Below are positions 33,799-42,076 of a DNA stretch of 64,000 bases, piece after piece (the first letter of the stretch is position 1; every line of letters starts with the position of its first letter). The notes below the pieces were generated by a model, which searched no databases, was not told the origin of the DNA, and saw only the letters and a program-made list of their open reading frames with translations. The stretch is from positions 3,391,825-3,455,824 of the forward strand of contig NZ_KB910516.1 of the NCBI RefSeq assembly GCF_000372825.1, in the 5' to 3' direction. The translations under genes and the position numbers were made by a program. This stretch comes from Methylobacterium sp. 77 (lineage in GTDB: Bacteria > Pseudomonadota > Alphaproteobacteria > Rhizobiales > Beijerinckiaceae).

Positions 33799-36693
33799 AT
33801 GTCGGGTTTCAATCATTACCCAGGCTGCACATGTGGATGGTGCGAATCCAAGCGGTTTGGCTCGTGGCAGACTTGTGACCATTCACCAACATATCGTGAC
33901 GTCCGTGATGCCGATGCAATAGAGTTCTTGAGACGTAGTAGCCCAATCCGCTCAATTACCTCCTGTTATATTAAACCAAATGTTCGCTGCCCAAGATGTG
34001 AGGAGCTTGTCTTTTTTTACGCTAACGAGCGAGGAAGCAGGGTTTACTTTGATGAAATCGGCCCCCCGTGGACAAAACATCCCTGCATGATGTCGGGTCC
34101 GGAGATTAAGGTATTAATAAAACCCAAATCAAGGCCCTTTGATCTATCGCGGCTTATTTCAAGGCAGATTTTTACAAATGAAGAACTGCCGGAAGTAAAA
34201 AACCAAGGAAACCCATCGAAGTGGGTGCCTTTTTTTGTTTTAGATATTACGCAGCACGGCATTCGCCATGCATTTCGAGCAAGACGCGTTGATATAATAA
34301 CGAACTCAATAGAGAATTTTACGTATCATAAATCCACAAGCATTATCGACAAAGGTGACATTATATCTGTCTGTGGATCATTTATTACAACATTAGATCC
34401 AACAAGTCTTAGTCCAATTCAATTTCAGAATGGTCAGAATTTAAATGAAATATCTGTCGTATCAATAAAAAATCAAGGACCGAAGCCCTCTTCGCTTCCC
34501 GAATTAGGGAAGCGCGTTCAGGAGAAACAACCCGCTACAACCAGCAAGGGTCGCATCTTATCCGCTATTGAAATTCAGGCGCGGCGGCTAGCTCTTCAAC
34601 AAATCAAAGGCCCAGGGAGCAAAACGATGGACTTCCGCATCGCTGACACCTTCACCGCTGCCCTCGCACGCCTGCCCGTCCAGGAGCAGAAGGCAGTAAA
34701 GACCTCGGCGTTCGATATGCAACTCGACCCCGTAGGGCCGGGCCTGCATTTCCATCGGATCGAGGCGGCGAAGGACCGGAACTTCTGGTCGGTTCGCGTC
34801 AACCGCGATATCCGCATCATCGTCCACAAGACCGCCGCAAGTCTTCTGCTGGCCTACGTCGACCACCACGACAAGGCCTATGCTTGGGCCGAGCGACGAC
34901 GCATTGAGGCGCACCCGCGCACGGGCGCCGTGCAGATCGTCGAGTCCCGCGCTCGCGTCGAGGAAATTGCGCCGGCCCTGTTCAGACATGCGCCGACAAG
35001 TAGGCCGGCACCGGAGCCCGCTCTGTTCATGGGGCTCTCGGGGGAAGATCTGCTGTCGATCGGGGTGCCCGAGGACTGGATCGAGCCATTGCGTGCGGCC
35101 ACCGAAAGCCGGTTCTTCGATCTCGCGGCCCACCTGCCAGCGGAAGCTGCCGAAGGGCTTCTTGAATACGCCGCGACGGGGCGTCTGCCGAAGCCCGCTT
35201 CAACGGACAGCAGTGATCCCTTCGCGCATCCGGACGCCCAGCGTCGCTTCCGTGTCATCGAGAACGTCGATGCGCTGCGTGCCGCACTCGACGCTCCCTG
35301 GGAACGCTGGTCGGTGTTCCTGCATCCGTCCCAGGCCGGGGTGATTGCGCGAAACTACAGTGGGCCTGCGCGTGTCGCTGGTTCAGCGGGCACGGGCAAG
35401 ACCGTCGTCGCGCTGCATCGTGCCGTGCGCCTTGCCCGCGCCGACAGCCAAGCGCGAGTGCTGCTCACCACCTTCTCGAAGCCCTTGGCTGTTGCACTCC
35501 AGCGCAAGGTCGATCTCCTTGTCGCCGCCGAGCCCGGAGCAAGCGGCCGCATCACCGTCGCGCCCTGGGAAGGTTTGGCCGAGGAGCTGCACCAGCTCGT
35601 TCATGCACGCCGTCCCCGCATCGCCACGCTCACCCAGATTCAGGCTGCTCTGGTCCAGGCCGCGGGCGGGAGCGACATCTGGACCGAGCGCTTCTTAACG
35701 AGCGAGTTCCGACAGGTGATCGACGCTTGGCAGGTTTCCGACGAAGCCGCCTATGCAGACACACCGCGTCCCGGCCGGCGCAGCCGCCTCGGGGCCAAGC
35801 AGCGAGCCGCATTGTGGCCGATCTTCACCGTGGGTCGTGCCAGTCTCGCGAACCAGGGCCTCGCCACCTGGGCGCAGGTATTCACTGGTCTGGCTGCGCA
35901 CTACCATGCGGAAGCGACGAAGCCCTTCAGCCACATCGTTGTGGACGAAGCGCAGGATCTCGGCGTGCCGGAGCTACGTCTCCTTCGTGCCCTGGCACCG
36001 GAGGGCGAGGACCGCCTGTTTTTCGCAGGTGATCTCGGACAACGCATCTTCCAGCCGCCATTCTCCTGGAAAGCGCTCGGCGTCGACGTGCGCGGTCGCT
36101 CGACTACACTCAAGGTGAACTACCGGACCTCGCACCAAATTCGCGAGGCTGCGGATCGACTGTTGCCTGGTGCCGTCCAAGACATTGACGGACGGGAGGA
36201 GGCGCGCAAAGGCACGATCTCGGTCTTCGACGGGCCGCAGCCTCAGGTGCTGAAGCTCGACGACGAAGCCTCCGAGCGCGATGCGATCCTCGGATTCCTC
36301 AAAGCGGCCCGCGACGATGGCGTCGTCTCGGACGAGATCGGCCTCTTCGTGCGAAGCCGTGCTCAGCTTGATCGCGCCCGCGCTGTTGCTCTGGCCGCGG
36401 GTTTCGTGCCCGTCGAGCCAGGCGATGCACCAAGTGCAGCCGGCGAGAGCGTGACCGTCGGCACGATGCACCTCGCAAAAGGCCTGGAGTTCAAGGTTGT
36501 GGTCGTGCTCGCCTGCGACGACGGTGTCCTTCCCCTACAGGAACGTATCGACACTGTGAGCGATGAAGCGGAATTGGAGGAAGTCTACGAGACCGAGCGA
36601 CACCTTCTCTACGTCGCAAGCACTCGAGCACGTGACCGGCTCTTGATCACCGGCGTGCGCCCTGGGTCTGAATTTCTGGATGATCTGGTGTAG
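33799..36693 (+). CDS. Zinc-ribbon / RelE-like / SF1 (UvrD-type) helicase fusion
   Basis: A 964-residue three-part protein. Residues 1 to about 275 are AT-rich in DNA and begin with MSGFNHYPGCTCGWC plus a CPRC pair, a likely zinc-binding domain. Residues 277-365 (MDFRIADTFTAALARLP, NFWSVRVNRDIRIIVHK, YVDHHDKAYAWAERR) have the pattern of RelE/ParE-type toxins. From about 490 a UvrD-like helicase follows: Walker A GSAGTGKT (528-535), DEAQD (716-720), VGTMHLAKGLEFKVV and LLYVASTRARDRL. GGGAG eight bases before Met277 (34627) could give a shorter second product that starts at the RelE-like domain. It lies 22 bases after the methyltransferase stop. Fused toxin-helicase proteins suggest an RNA- or DNA-cutting effector with sensing; this is inference. 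Confidence 0.85.
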   Translation: MSGFNHYPGCTCGWCESKRFGSWQTCDHSPTYRDVRDADAIEFLRRSSPIRSITSCYIKPNVRCPRCEELVFFYANERGSRVYFDEIGPPWTKHPCMMSGPEIKVLIKPKSRPFDLSRLISRQIFTNEELPEVKNQGNPSKWVPFFVLDITQHGIRHAFRARRVDIITNSIENFTYHKSTSIIDKGDIISVCGSFITTLDPTSLSPIQFQNGQNLNEISVVSIKNQGPKPSSLPELGKRVQEKQPATTSKGRILSAIEIQARRLALQQIKGPGSKTMDFRIADTFTAALARLPVQEQKAVKTSAFDMQLDPVGPGLHFHRIEAAKDRNFWSVRVNRDIRIIVHKTAASLLLAYVDHHDKAYAWAERRRIEAHPRTGAVQIVESRARVEEIAPALFRHAPTSRPAPEPALFMGLSGEDLLSIGVPEDWIEPLRAATESRFFDLAAHLPAEAAEGLLEYAATGRLPKPASTDSSDPFAHPDAQRRFRVIENVDALRAALDAPWERWSVFLHPSQAGVIARNYSGPARVAGSAGTGKTVVALHRAVRLARADSQARVLLTTFSKPLAVALQRKVDLLVAAEPGASGRITVAPWEGLAEELHQLVHARRPRIATLTQIQAALVQAAGGSDIWTERFLTSEFRQVIDAWQVSDEAAYADTPRPGRRSRLGAKQRAALWPIFTVGRASLANQGLATWAQVFTGLAAHYHAEATKPFSHIVVDEAQDLGVPELRLLRALAPEGEDRLFFAGDLGQRIFQPPFSWKALGVDVRGRSTTLKVNYRTSHQIREAADRLLPGAVQDIDGREEARKGTISVFDGPQPQVLKLDDEASERDAILGFLKAARDDGVVSDEIGLFVRSRAQLDRARAVALAAGFVPVEPGDAPSAAGESVTVGTMHLAKGLEFKVVVVLACDDGVLPLQERIDTVSDEAELEEVYETERHLLYVASTRARDRLLITGVRPGSEFLDDLV

Positions 36694-36847
36694 GTAGATC
36701 CAAACGAGCGTTTCAACTTAATTGATTTGAGTGTATCGGCTTCCAGGCACACCATCAAATCTTATATAAATAGCAGATACGGGTGACATCATCTCTTGCG
36801 GGAGCCGACTGGCAGGCGTCTCTGGATCCTATCAGAAAAGTGGGCCG

Positions 36848-37690
36848 ATGATTTTTCGAGAGGGCACTACGATCAGCCTCATCGGCTTCGACTCGGCCTG
36901 GACTGACAGCCCGAAAGCTCCGGGCGCGATCAGTGTGATTCGGATCGACCGCGACGGACGGCGCACTTTTGTGCCTCCGACGTTGGTCTCTTTCGATCAG
37001 GCGCTCGCTGAGATTAAAGCCGAAGCAACCTTCAGTGCCCTCCGCATCGTCGCGCTCGACCAACCTACGATCGTCCCGAACCACACCAGCCTACGTCCCG
37101 TCGACCGTGTAGCAGCCTCTCTCATCTCCTGGCTGGGAGGAGGCGTTCAGCCTGCGAACCGATCCAAGATCGGGATGTTTGATGACTCAGCTCCGGTATG
37201 GCGCTTTAAGGAGATGCTAAAGGCGGTTGAGGACCCCGAGGCATCCCGCACCGTGCAGAAAGGGCTGTTCCTCATGGAGATCTTCCCAGCGCTCGCCCTG
37301 CCTTCACTGGACGCAGCGTTCTGCGGGAGGCTGCTCGGGCCGCGCTACAATCCTGCACGACGCAAGACCTTTATGCTCGCCGGGTGGCAAGCCGTCATCG
37401 CGTCTGTGAGACGCCGTGCAGTCGCTGAAGCCGTCGATGGGCTCGCTGACTGGGCCGACCACCTCGCCGCAGTCGAAGTGCCGCGCAAGGCCGATCAGGA
37501 CCGTCTGGATGGCGTTCTCTGTGCGCTTATCGGCCTGCATTGGCACACCCGACCACGCAGCCAGTCGATCATGATCGGAGATCGCACCTCGGGCTACATG
37601 ATTGCACCCGCGAGCGACGCTGTTCGAGCACGGCTTGAGAAGGCTGCTCACCTCGTTGGGGTCCCCGTCGACCTTGATGCCCCTCGATAG
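36848..37690 (+). CDS. DUF429 protein (RNase H-like fold)
   Basis: A 280-residue protein. Acidic residues expected for an RNase H-fold nuclease are in place: Asp in LIGFDSAWTD (about 15), Asp in RIVALDQPTIVPN (about 75) and Asp in RKADQDRLDGVLCALIG (about 220). NHTSLRPVDRVAAS and LMEIFPALALP are also typical of DUF429. Members are predicted nucleases and occur in mobile and defence regions. It lies 154 bases after the helicase, is the last gene before the right island repeat and may have its own promoter. Its role with the restriction genes is not known. Confidence 0.82.
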   Translation: MIFREGTTISLIGFDSAWTDSPKAPGAISVIRIDRDGRRTFVPPTLVSFDQALAEIKAEATFSALRIVALDQPTIVPNHTSLRPVDRVAASLISWLGGGVQPANRSKIGMFDDSAPVWRFKEMLKAVEDPEASRTVQKGLFLMEIFPALALPSLDAAFCGRLLGPRYNPARRKTFMLAGWQAVIASVRRRAVAEAVDGLADWADHLAAVEVPRKADQDRLDGVLCALIGLHWHTRPRSQSIMIGDRTSGYMIAPASDAVRARLEKAAHLVGVPVDLDAPR

Positions 37691-37824
37691 TGCCGCGGCT
37701 ACCCATGCAGGCCACAGCACCGGCCTATACGCCGCAGAAGGCGCGAATTGCCGGCGCACAAGCGGCCCCTCCTCATCACGCATACGGCTTTCGCCCGTGC
37801 AGGAACCTTCATACCTGCGCTGCT

Positions 37825-37849
37825 CGACACGATTCGAACGTGTGACCTT
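37825..37849 (-). repeat. Inverted 25-bp copy of the tRNA-Arg T-arm
   Basis: Exact reverse complement of 37967-37991, which is the variable loop, T-arm and first base of the acceptor 3' strand of the tRNA-Arg. It lies just outside the right 99-bp repeat, on the island side. No other tRNA part is seen around it, so it is a remnant or a recombination relic. Confidence 0.85.
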
Positions 37850-37865
37850 AGCCGAGTGAGGCCCT

Positions 37866-37964
37866 ATGCCCGACGACACCGTTGCGCGTGGCCACGGCTT
37901 GGGTTAGGTGTCGTCCACGGTCAGCACCCGTAGCTCAGCTGGATAGAGCGTTGCCCTCCGAAGG
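37866..37964 (+). repeat. Right 99-bp island repeat (attR-like)
   Basis: Identical to 11934-12032. This copy runs on into the 3' half of the tRNA-Arg and so restores a complete gene. The repeat also includes 58 bases upstream of the tRNA, probably its promoter. Confidence 0.9.
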
Positions 37965-38000
37965 CAAAGGTCACACGTTCGAATCGTGTCGGGTGCGCCA
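37924..38000 (+). tRNA. tRNA-Arg (anticodon CCG)
   Basis: A 77-base cloverleaf with encoded CCA. The acceptor stem pairs GCACCCG with CGGGTGC, the D-stem GCTC with GAGC, the anticodon stem TTGCC with GGCAA around loop CTCCGAA (anticodon CCG), and the T-stem ACACG with CGTGT. All stems are perfect. The 5' 41 bases belong to the island repeat. Confidence 0.97.
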
Positions 38001-38656
38001 ATCATTTCAAGTACTTATTGCGTGGCTTTTCCGGTGATGGGCGCCTCGGTGTCACCGGGGTGTCACCACCCGCTGAGGCGGTGATTCCGTCGGAAGCGCG
38101 ATTAAGCCTCTGCAGCTCGGCTGAAAGATCAGGCGTCAGCACGTTGACTGAAAGTGCTGAATCGGATTGATGGAATTGATCCGAGGAGTCCTTAAGTGAA
38201 CCTGTCCGATCCTGTTAAGTGGACCGATGTTGGCCTTCTGGTCACTGCGATATTTGCCTTTTTTGCTGCGGTTGGCGCTGCTTATCTTGTGTACGGGCAA
38301 ATTATCGAAGCAAAAAGACTACTAAAGCTGAACAATGATCAGCTGCTTGCGGATAAGATGGCAGTGAGCGAGGATCACGAGCGATCCAGGCGTGAGTTGT
38401 CAATCAATTTGTGCTTGGTATGGGCAAATTTTCTTGATCAGAGAATGCGTTCTGTGGCAAGCCTGTTCGAAACTTTTAGCGATCATATGTGTTACGACGT
38501 TAAGGAAGAGCGGGAAATAGCTGTTGCTTCGCGTTATTACTATCTGCTGTCATCTGTATTCACGGGTCATCTGGAGCTTAAGGCAATACCAAATGCTATA
38601 CCAGATGCTGCTGGGGCGGCGGATGATATCAAGTTAAGTGTTAGAGCATTTTCGGT

Positions 38657-39298
38657 TTAATCTGGTTCGTATCCTGCGGCGGCGAAGAAGTTGGCGCACT
38701 CGTCAGGTGTGACGGTGTCGACGAGGCGTCCGATGGCCGACCACAAACCCTCGACGGTTCGCTCGGCCGCTTTGCGCAGCAGCGCCTTCAACTTCGAGAA
38801 CGCCATTTCGATGGGGTTGAAGTCGGGCGAGTAAGGCGGGAGGAACAAGAGCCGCGCGCCCGCCGCCTCGATGGCCGATCGCACGGCCGGACCTTTGTGG
38901 CTGCCGAGGTTGTCCATGACGACGATGTCGCCGGGGATGAGCTCAGGCACCAAGACCTGATCGACGTAAGCCTGGAAGGCGTCACGGTTGATCGGCCCAT
39001 CGAGCACGAACGGTGCGGCGATCCCGGACAGGCGCAGGGCCGCCACCAGGGTCGTGGTCTTCCAATGGCCGTGCGGGATGGGCGAACGCAGCCGCTCGCC
39101 GCGGGGAGACCGTCCGCGCAGGCGGGCCATGTTGGTGGAGGTCCAGGTCTCGTCGAGGAACACGAGGCGCGCGGGGTCGAGATCGAGCTGGCACTCGAAC
39201 CATGCCTCGCGCGCGGCCTTCACGTCCGGGCGGTCTTGCTCGGTGGCGTGAGCTGTCTTTTTTTGTAGGTGAGATCGCGTGCGTCGAGGAAGCTCCAC
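38657..39298 (-). CDS. IS630 transposase OrfB, DDE domain (copy C)
   Basis: Same DDE half as in copies A and B, reached by -1 frameshifting at the A7 run (39258-39264). The catalytic DET, DNLGSHK and NPIE motifs are all present. Confidence 0.9.
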   Translation of the reverse strand: MELPRRTRSHLQKKTAHATEQDRPDVKAAREAWFECQLDLDPARLVFLDETWTSTNMARLRGRSPRGERLRSPIPHGHWKTTTLVAALRLSGIAAPFVLDGPINRDAFQAYVDQVLVPELIPGDIVVMDNLGSHKGPAVRSAIEAAGARLLFLPPYSPDFNPIEMAFSKLKALLRKAAERTVEGLWSAIGRLVDTVTPDECANFFAAAGYEPD

Positions 39299-39600
39299 AG
39301 GGTGCCGAGCCCGACCGTGAGATCGTACTCGTCCCGCAGTCGGGCGCGCATCTCTTCCAGGGTGATGTCGCCCTTCTCCTCGATCAGGGCGCGCAGGAAC
39401 GCCTCATGTGGATCGAGCTTCGAGCGGCGCGCCCGCCCTTGCGGACGAGGGGCCACCGTCCCGGTTGTCGCGAGCGCGGCCATCCAGCGAATCGAGGTCG
39501 CGATGCCGACTCCAAAACGCGCGGCCGCTTGCCGGCGGGAGGTCGTTGCAGCGGCTTCCACCACCCGCTCGCGCAGGTCCTGGCTGTAGGGTCGTCCCAT
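39220..39600 (-). CDS. IS630 transposase OrfA (copy C)
   Basis: Same HTH protein as copy A; its last residues read QLTPPSKT instead of QPTPPSKT because of one base change. The ribosome-binding site before ATG 39600 is intact. Confidence 0.9.
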   Translation of the reverse strand: MGRPYSQDLRERVVEAAATTSRRQAAARFGVGIATSIRWMAALATTGTVAPRPQGRARRSKLDPHEAFLRALIEEKGDITLEEMRARLRDEYDLTVGLGTLWSFLDARDLTYKKRQLTPPSKTART

Positions 39601-40090
39601 CTGTCGCTCCTCCTCCAGAGCGATCAGTGAATCAGCCCGCCGCCTCTCCGTGAACCCCACACGATTGATTCAGCGCAAACCGAAAACGCTCTAGCCATGT
39701 CGTTTTTTTAAAGAACTGCGCTTTGACTTATTTAAATGTGCTAGAATGTGTCCTTATTTCGTACAGAAGTTCAGTTGCGGATACAAAGATAATTGAAGAA
39801 GAGTTTAGGCATCTTGTCGTGGTAGAGCAACGACAGACAGCTTTAAAAAATTTTCGCACTGCAGTTGGGACGCAGGACTATACTGCGATTGCGCTATTTG
39901 AAATAAAGATGCAAGAAAATGACATCAGTAAACAAAAGGAACTTGCATTGATACATTAGTGGTATGAGTGGCGATAGGTTTTGATATTTTTGTGGTGAAT
40001 TTATGCAAATTTATTATTAAAAAGGGCGGTCTATGATTTAATCTATGTGTTTTAACACAAAAAGCGATAATAAATCCCTCGCAGCGTGAT

Positions 40091-40531
40091 TCAGAAGACG
40101 TGTGAGGAAATTCGTGCGCTTGGCAAAATTGCATTAGTAATAGCTGCCGCCTGCGTGGCCACCCCAGCTCCGATGCTCAGCGCTTCCAGCAGGCCGAGGG
40201 CATAATATTGCCCCGCCGCTACAGCCGCCACCGTCAGGGCGATGGTGAGCACGCTCTTCAGGGCGTCGCCTTGGGGAACGACTCGAATCAGGACATGCAT
40301 CCCAGCCTTGGCACGGACGCGGTGCCAATTCTCGGCTTCGACAATGTGACCGTCGATCGTCACGCGGATGTAGCCAGGTCCGAGCGCGCGCGCCGCTGAC
40401 AGTGTCTCGTCCACCATCTCGGCGATGGACTGGCCCGGCAGAACGCTGAGTTCCACGCGGTCCTGCGTTGAGTCCAATATGTGTGGGATCGCAAGAACCT
40501 GGATCGTGTTCGGCGCGCCCTCAAGCTTCAT
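40091..40531 (-). pseudogene. Phage tail tip protein J, N-terminal fragment
   Basis: About 130 codons match the start of host-specificity/tail tip J-like proteins: a beta-grasp-like opening (VELSVLPGQSIAEMVDETLS), VTIDGHIVEAENWHRVRAKA, MHVLIRVVPQGDALKSVLTI and the hydrophobic hairpin TVAAVAAGQYYALGL. J proteins have more than 1000 residues, so nearly all is missing; the frame ends in unrelated residues at 40091. It overlaps the 40521 gene by 11 bases. Confidence 0.75.
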
Positions 40532-41168
40532 CAGCGTGCACTCCCACGATCGGCTCGTCCCAGCGGTGGATGATCCGGGTTGAGATACCCTCCCGCGTCA
40601 CGCTGGTGAGCTGGATGAATCCGCCGATGATGGCCTCGGGGTGTTTCCGCTGCATCTCGATCGCCCGCACGCCCCAACGGGCCGGGTCGAGGTCGTCGCC
40701 CGACGTGACGTCGCCGTAAGCCTCGTGGAACTCGGTCTGGATCTCCGGGGTGCTCGGCCACAGCGAGCAGTCGCCGTGGGTGAGCGCGACCAATGGTTCT
40801 GCGATGCGCTCGCAGGTGGTGACGCTGAAGGCGTCCGGCCCGGTGGTCTCGGAGATGCCGGCAACGACGAGCAGCACCTCGGGCGTCCCTTCGCCGATGA
40901 AGACGTGAGATGCCTCCACAACGGCCTTATGGATCAGGGTCGGGGCCCACTGCTTCAACTCGTCATAGGTGGTCACCGAGAGAAGCAGGTTTGAGAGGAT
41001 CAGCGGCGACCACATCAGGCTTCCGCTTGTCGCGATCACCGCATTGTGGTGTGGGACCGGGAACGCCTTGCACGTGCTGGCCGCATAGCGCGAACCGTCC
41101 CGGCAAGTAGCGCCGTCGGTCAGCATATGGACCGAATCGCTCTGCTTGATGACGTTGATGGCTGTCAT
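40521..41168 (-). CDS. Prophage Ntn-hydrolase-like protein
   Basis: A 215-residue protein. It opens like proteasome-fold/Ntn-hydrolase phage proteins (SVHMLTDGATCRDGSRYA, KAFPVPHHNAVIATSGSL) with a beta-rich core and Thr/Gly-rich turns. Such proteins are encoded just upstream of tail protein J in many Methylobacterium and Rhizobium prophages; function is unknown. It lies 18 bases after the terminase stop. The frame is complete. Confidence 0.65.
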   Translation of the reverse strand: MTAINVIKQSDSVHMLTDGATCRDGSRYAASTCKAFPVPHHNAVIATSGSLMWSPLILSNLLLSVTTYDELKQWAPTLIHKAVVEASHVFIGEGTPEVLLVVAGISETTGPDAFSVTTCERIAEPLVALTHGDCSLWPSTPEIQTEFHEAYGDVTSGDDLDPARWGVRAIEMQRKHPEAIIGGFIQLTSVTREGISTRIIHRWDEPIVGVHADEA

Positions 41169-41186
41169 GGATCGTTCCTTCCGGGC

Positions 41187-41745
41187 TCAGTTAGCGACAC
41201 ACCAATTCGGGTCGAAGTCTTCCTCGTCGAAGGCCGAACGCTGGCCGCCGGCCGCCGGCTGCGTCGGCGCGGCCCATAGCCATTGCCGCCACCAGGGCGT
41301 CGATCGCCTGCGTGCTCTTCTTCTTCGAGATGTACGGGAGGCCGATGTCGCCGTAGATCGGCACCGCGTTCTGGACGCACCAGCGCAGGTCCGGGTGCCC
41401 GCCGTGGCGGAACCGGCGGCCGATGATGGCCTTCTGCAAATCGCTATAGAACGGCCCCATGATCAGGGGACGCTGCTGCACCTCGACGGCCGGCAAGTCG
41501 TCCTCGATCAGCCGGCCCATCATCTTGGCCGCGAACTTCGGATCGAAGGCGATCTCCTGCACGTCGTAGAGGTCGCACAACTCGCGTAGCTTCCCCTCGA
41601 TCACGTCATCGTCGATGAGGTCGCCAGGAATCACGGTGAGGTCGCCGGCATCCCGCCACTGGCGCAGGGCCACATCCGGCAACTCCTTGCACCGCCGCTT
41701 GAATGCCGTCTCCGGCAGGAATTCCCACCGTGACGACCGGCGCGC
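41187..41745 (-). pseudogene. Phage terminase large subunit, C-terminal fragment
   Basis: The segment FLPETAFKRRCKELPDVALR onward, with LTVIPGDLIDDDVIEGKLRE, EIAFDPKFAAKMMGRLIED and KKKSTQAIDALVAAMAMGRA, is the RNase H-like nuclease half of a terminase large subunit. The ATPase half is absent; its upstream edge joins unrelated DNA near 41745. A frameshift in a GGCCGGC-rich repeat (about 41240-41265) breaks the last 20 residues, which in the other frame read SAFDEEDFDPNWCVAN to a TGA at 41187. Confidence 0.75.
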
Positions 41746-42076
41746 GGTGCGGCCGCCCCGCCCCAAAGCTGATCTGGAAACACGCAAAGAAATTTCAGCG
41801 GCACTGACGTTTTTCGGATCTCGTTCGTCAAAGCGAAGGCAGCGCGTACGAGATACCCGGCCGCTACGAAGCATCGACACGTTTGGGAGCCCGAACCGCA
41901 GCCAGCCTGTCTCCCGCCTTTTCTGTTCCCGCTGCGGACCGGCTCTGGCGAGATCCCGGATCGCCTTCGGATCGCCGCAGAGACGCCCATGCGCCCGTCC
42001 GGATGGGCGCATCACTGCCCCGACGTCGACGCGTCGCCGGGATTTACCAATCGCGTCCCTTGGAGCCGACCGACCG

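Larger units (their letters stand above)
38644..39691 (-). mobile_element. IS630-family element, copy C
   Basis: 1048 bp with the same ends as copies A and B, flanked by duplicated TA (38642-38643 and 39692-39693). It is oriented as copy A. It is inserted in a membrane-protein gene outside the right island repeat. Confidence 0.95.
38196..39959 (+). pseudogene. Membrane-anchored coiled-coil protein gene interrupted by IS630 copy C
   Basis: The 5' part (38196-38643) encodes an N-terminal membrane helix (VGLLVTAIFAFFAAVGAAYL) and a charged helical region. IS630 copy C splits it at a TA. Removing 38644-39691 and one TA restores a continuous frame that reads on through FLKNCALTYLNVLECVL and TKIIEEEFRHLVVVEQRQ to the stop at 39959, giving a 237-residue protein. 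So the gene was intact until recently. An RNase- or phage-associated DUF4760-like role is possible, but I cannot assign it. Codon use is AT-rich. Confidence 0.85.

Noticed and set aside
41989..42076. Possible longer N-terminus for the MacA-like gene
   Set aside because: The upstream frame is open only by GC composition and overlaps the terminase remnant on the other strand; TTG 42077 directly precedes the signal-anchor.
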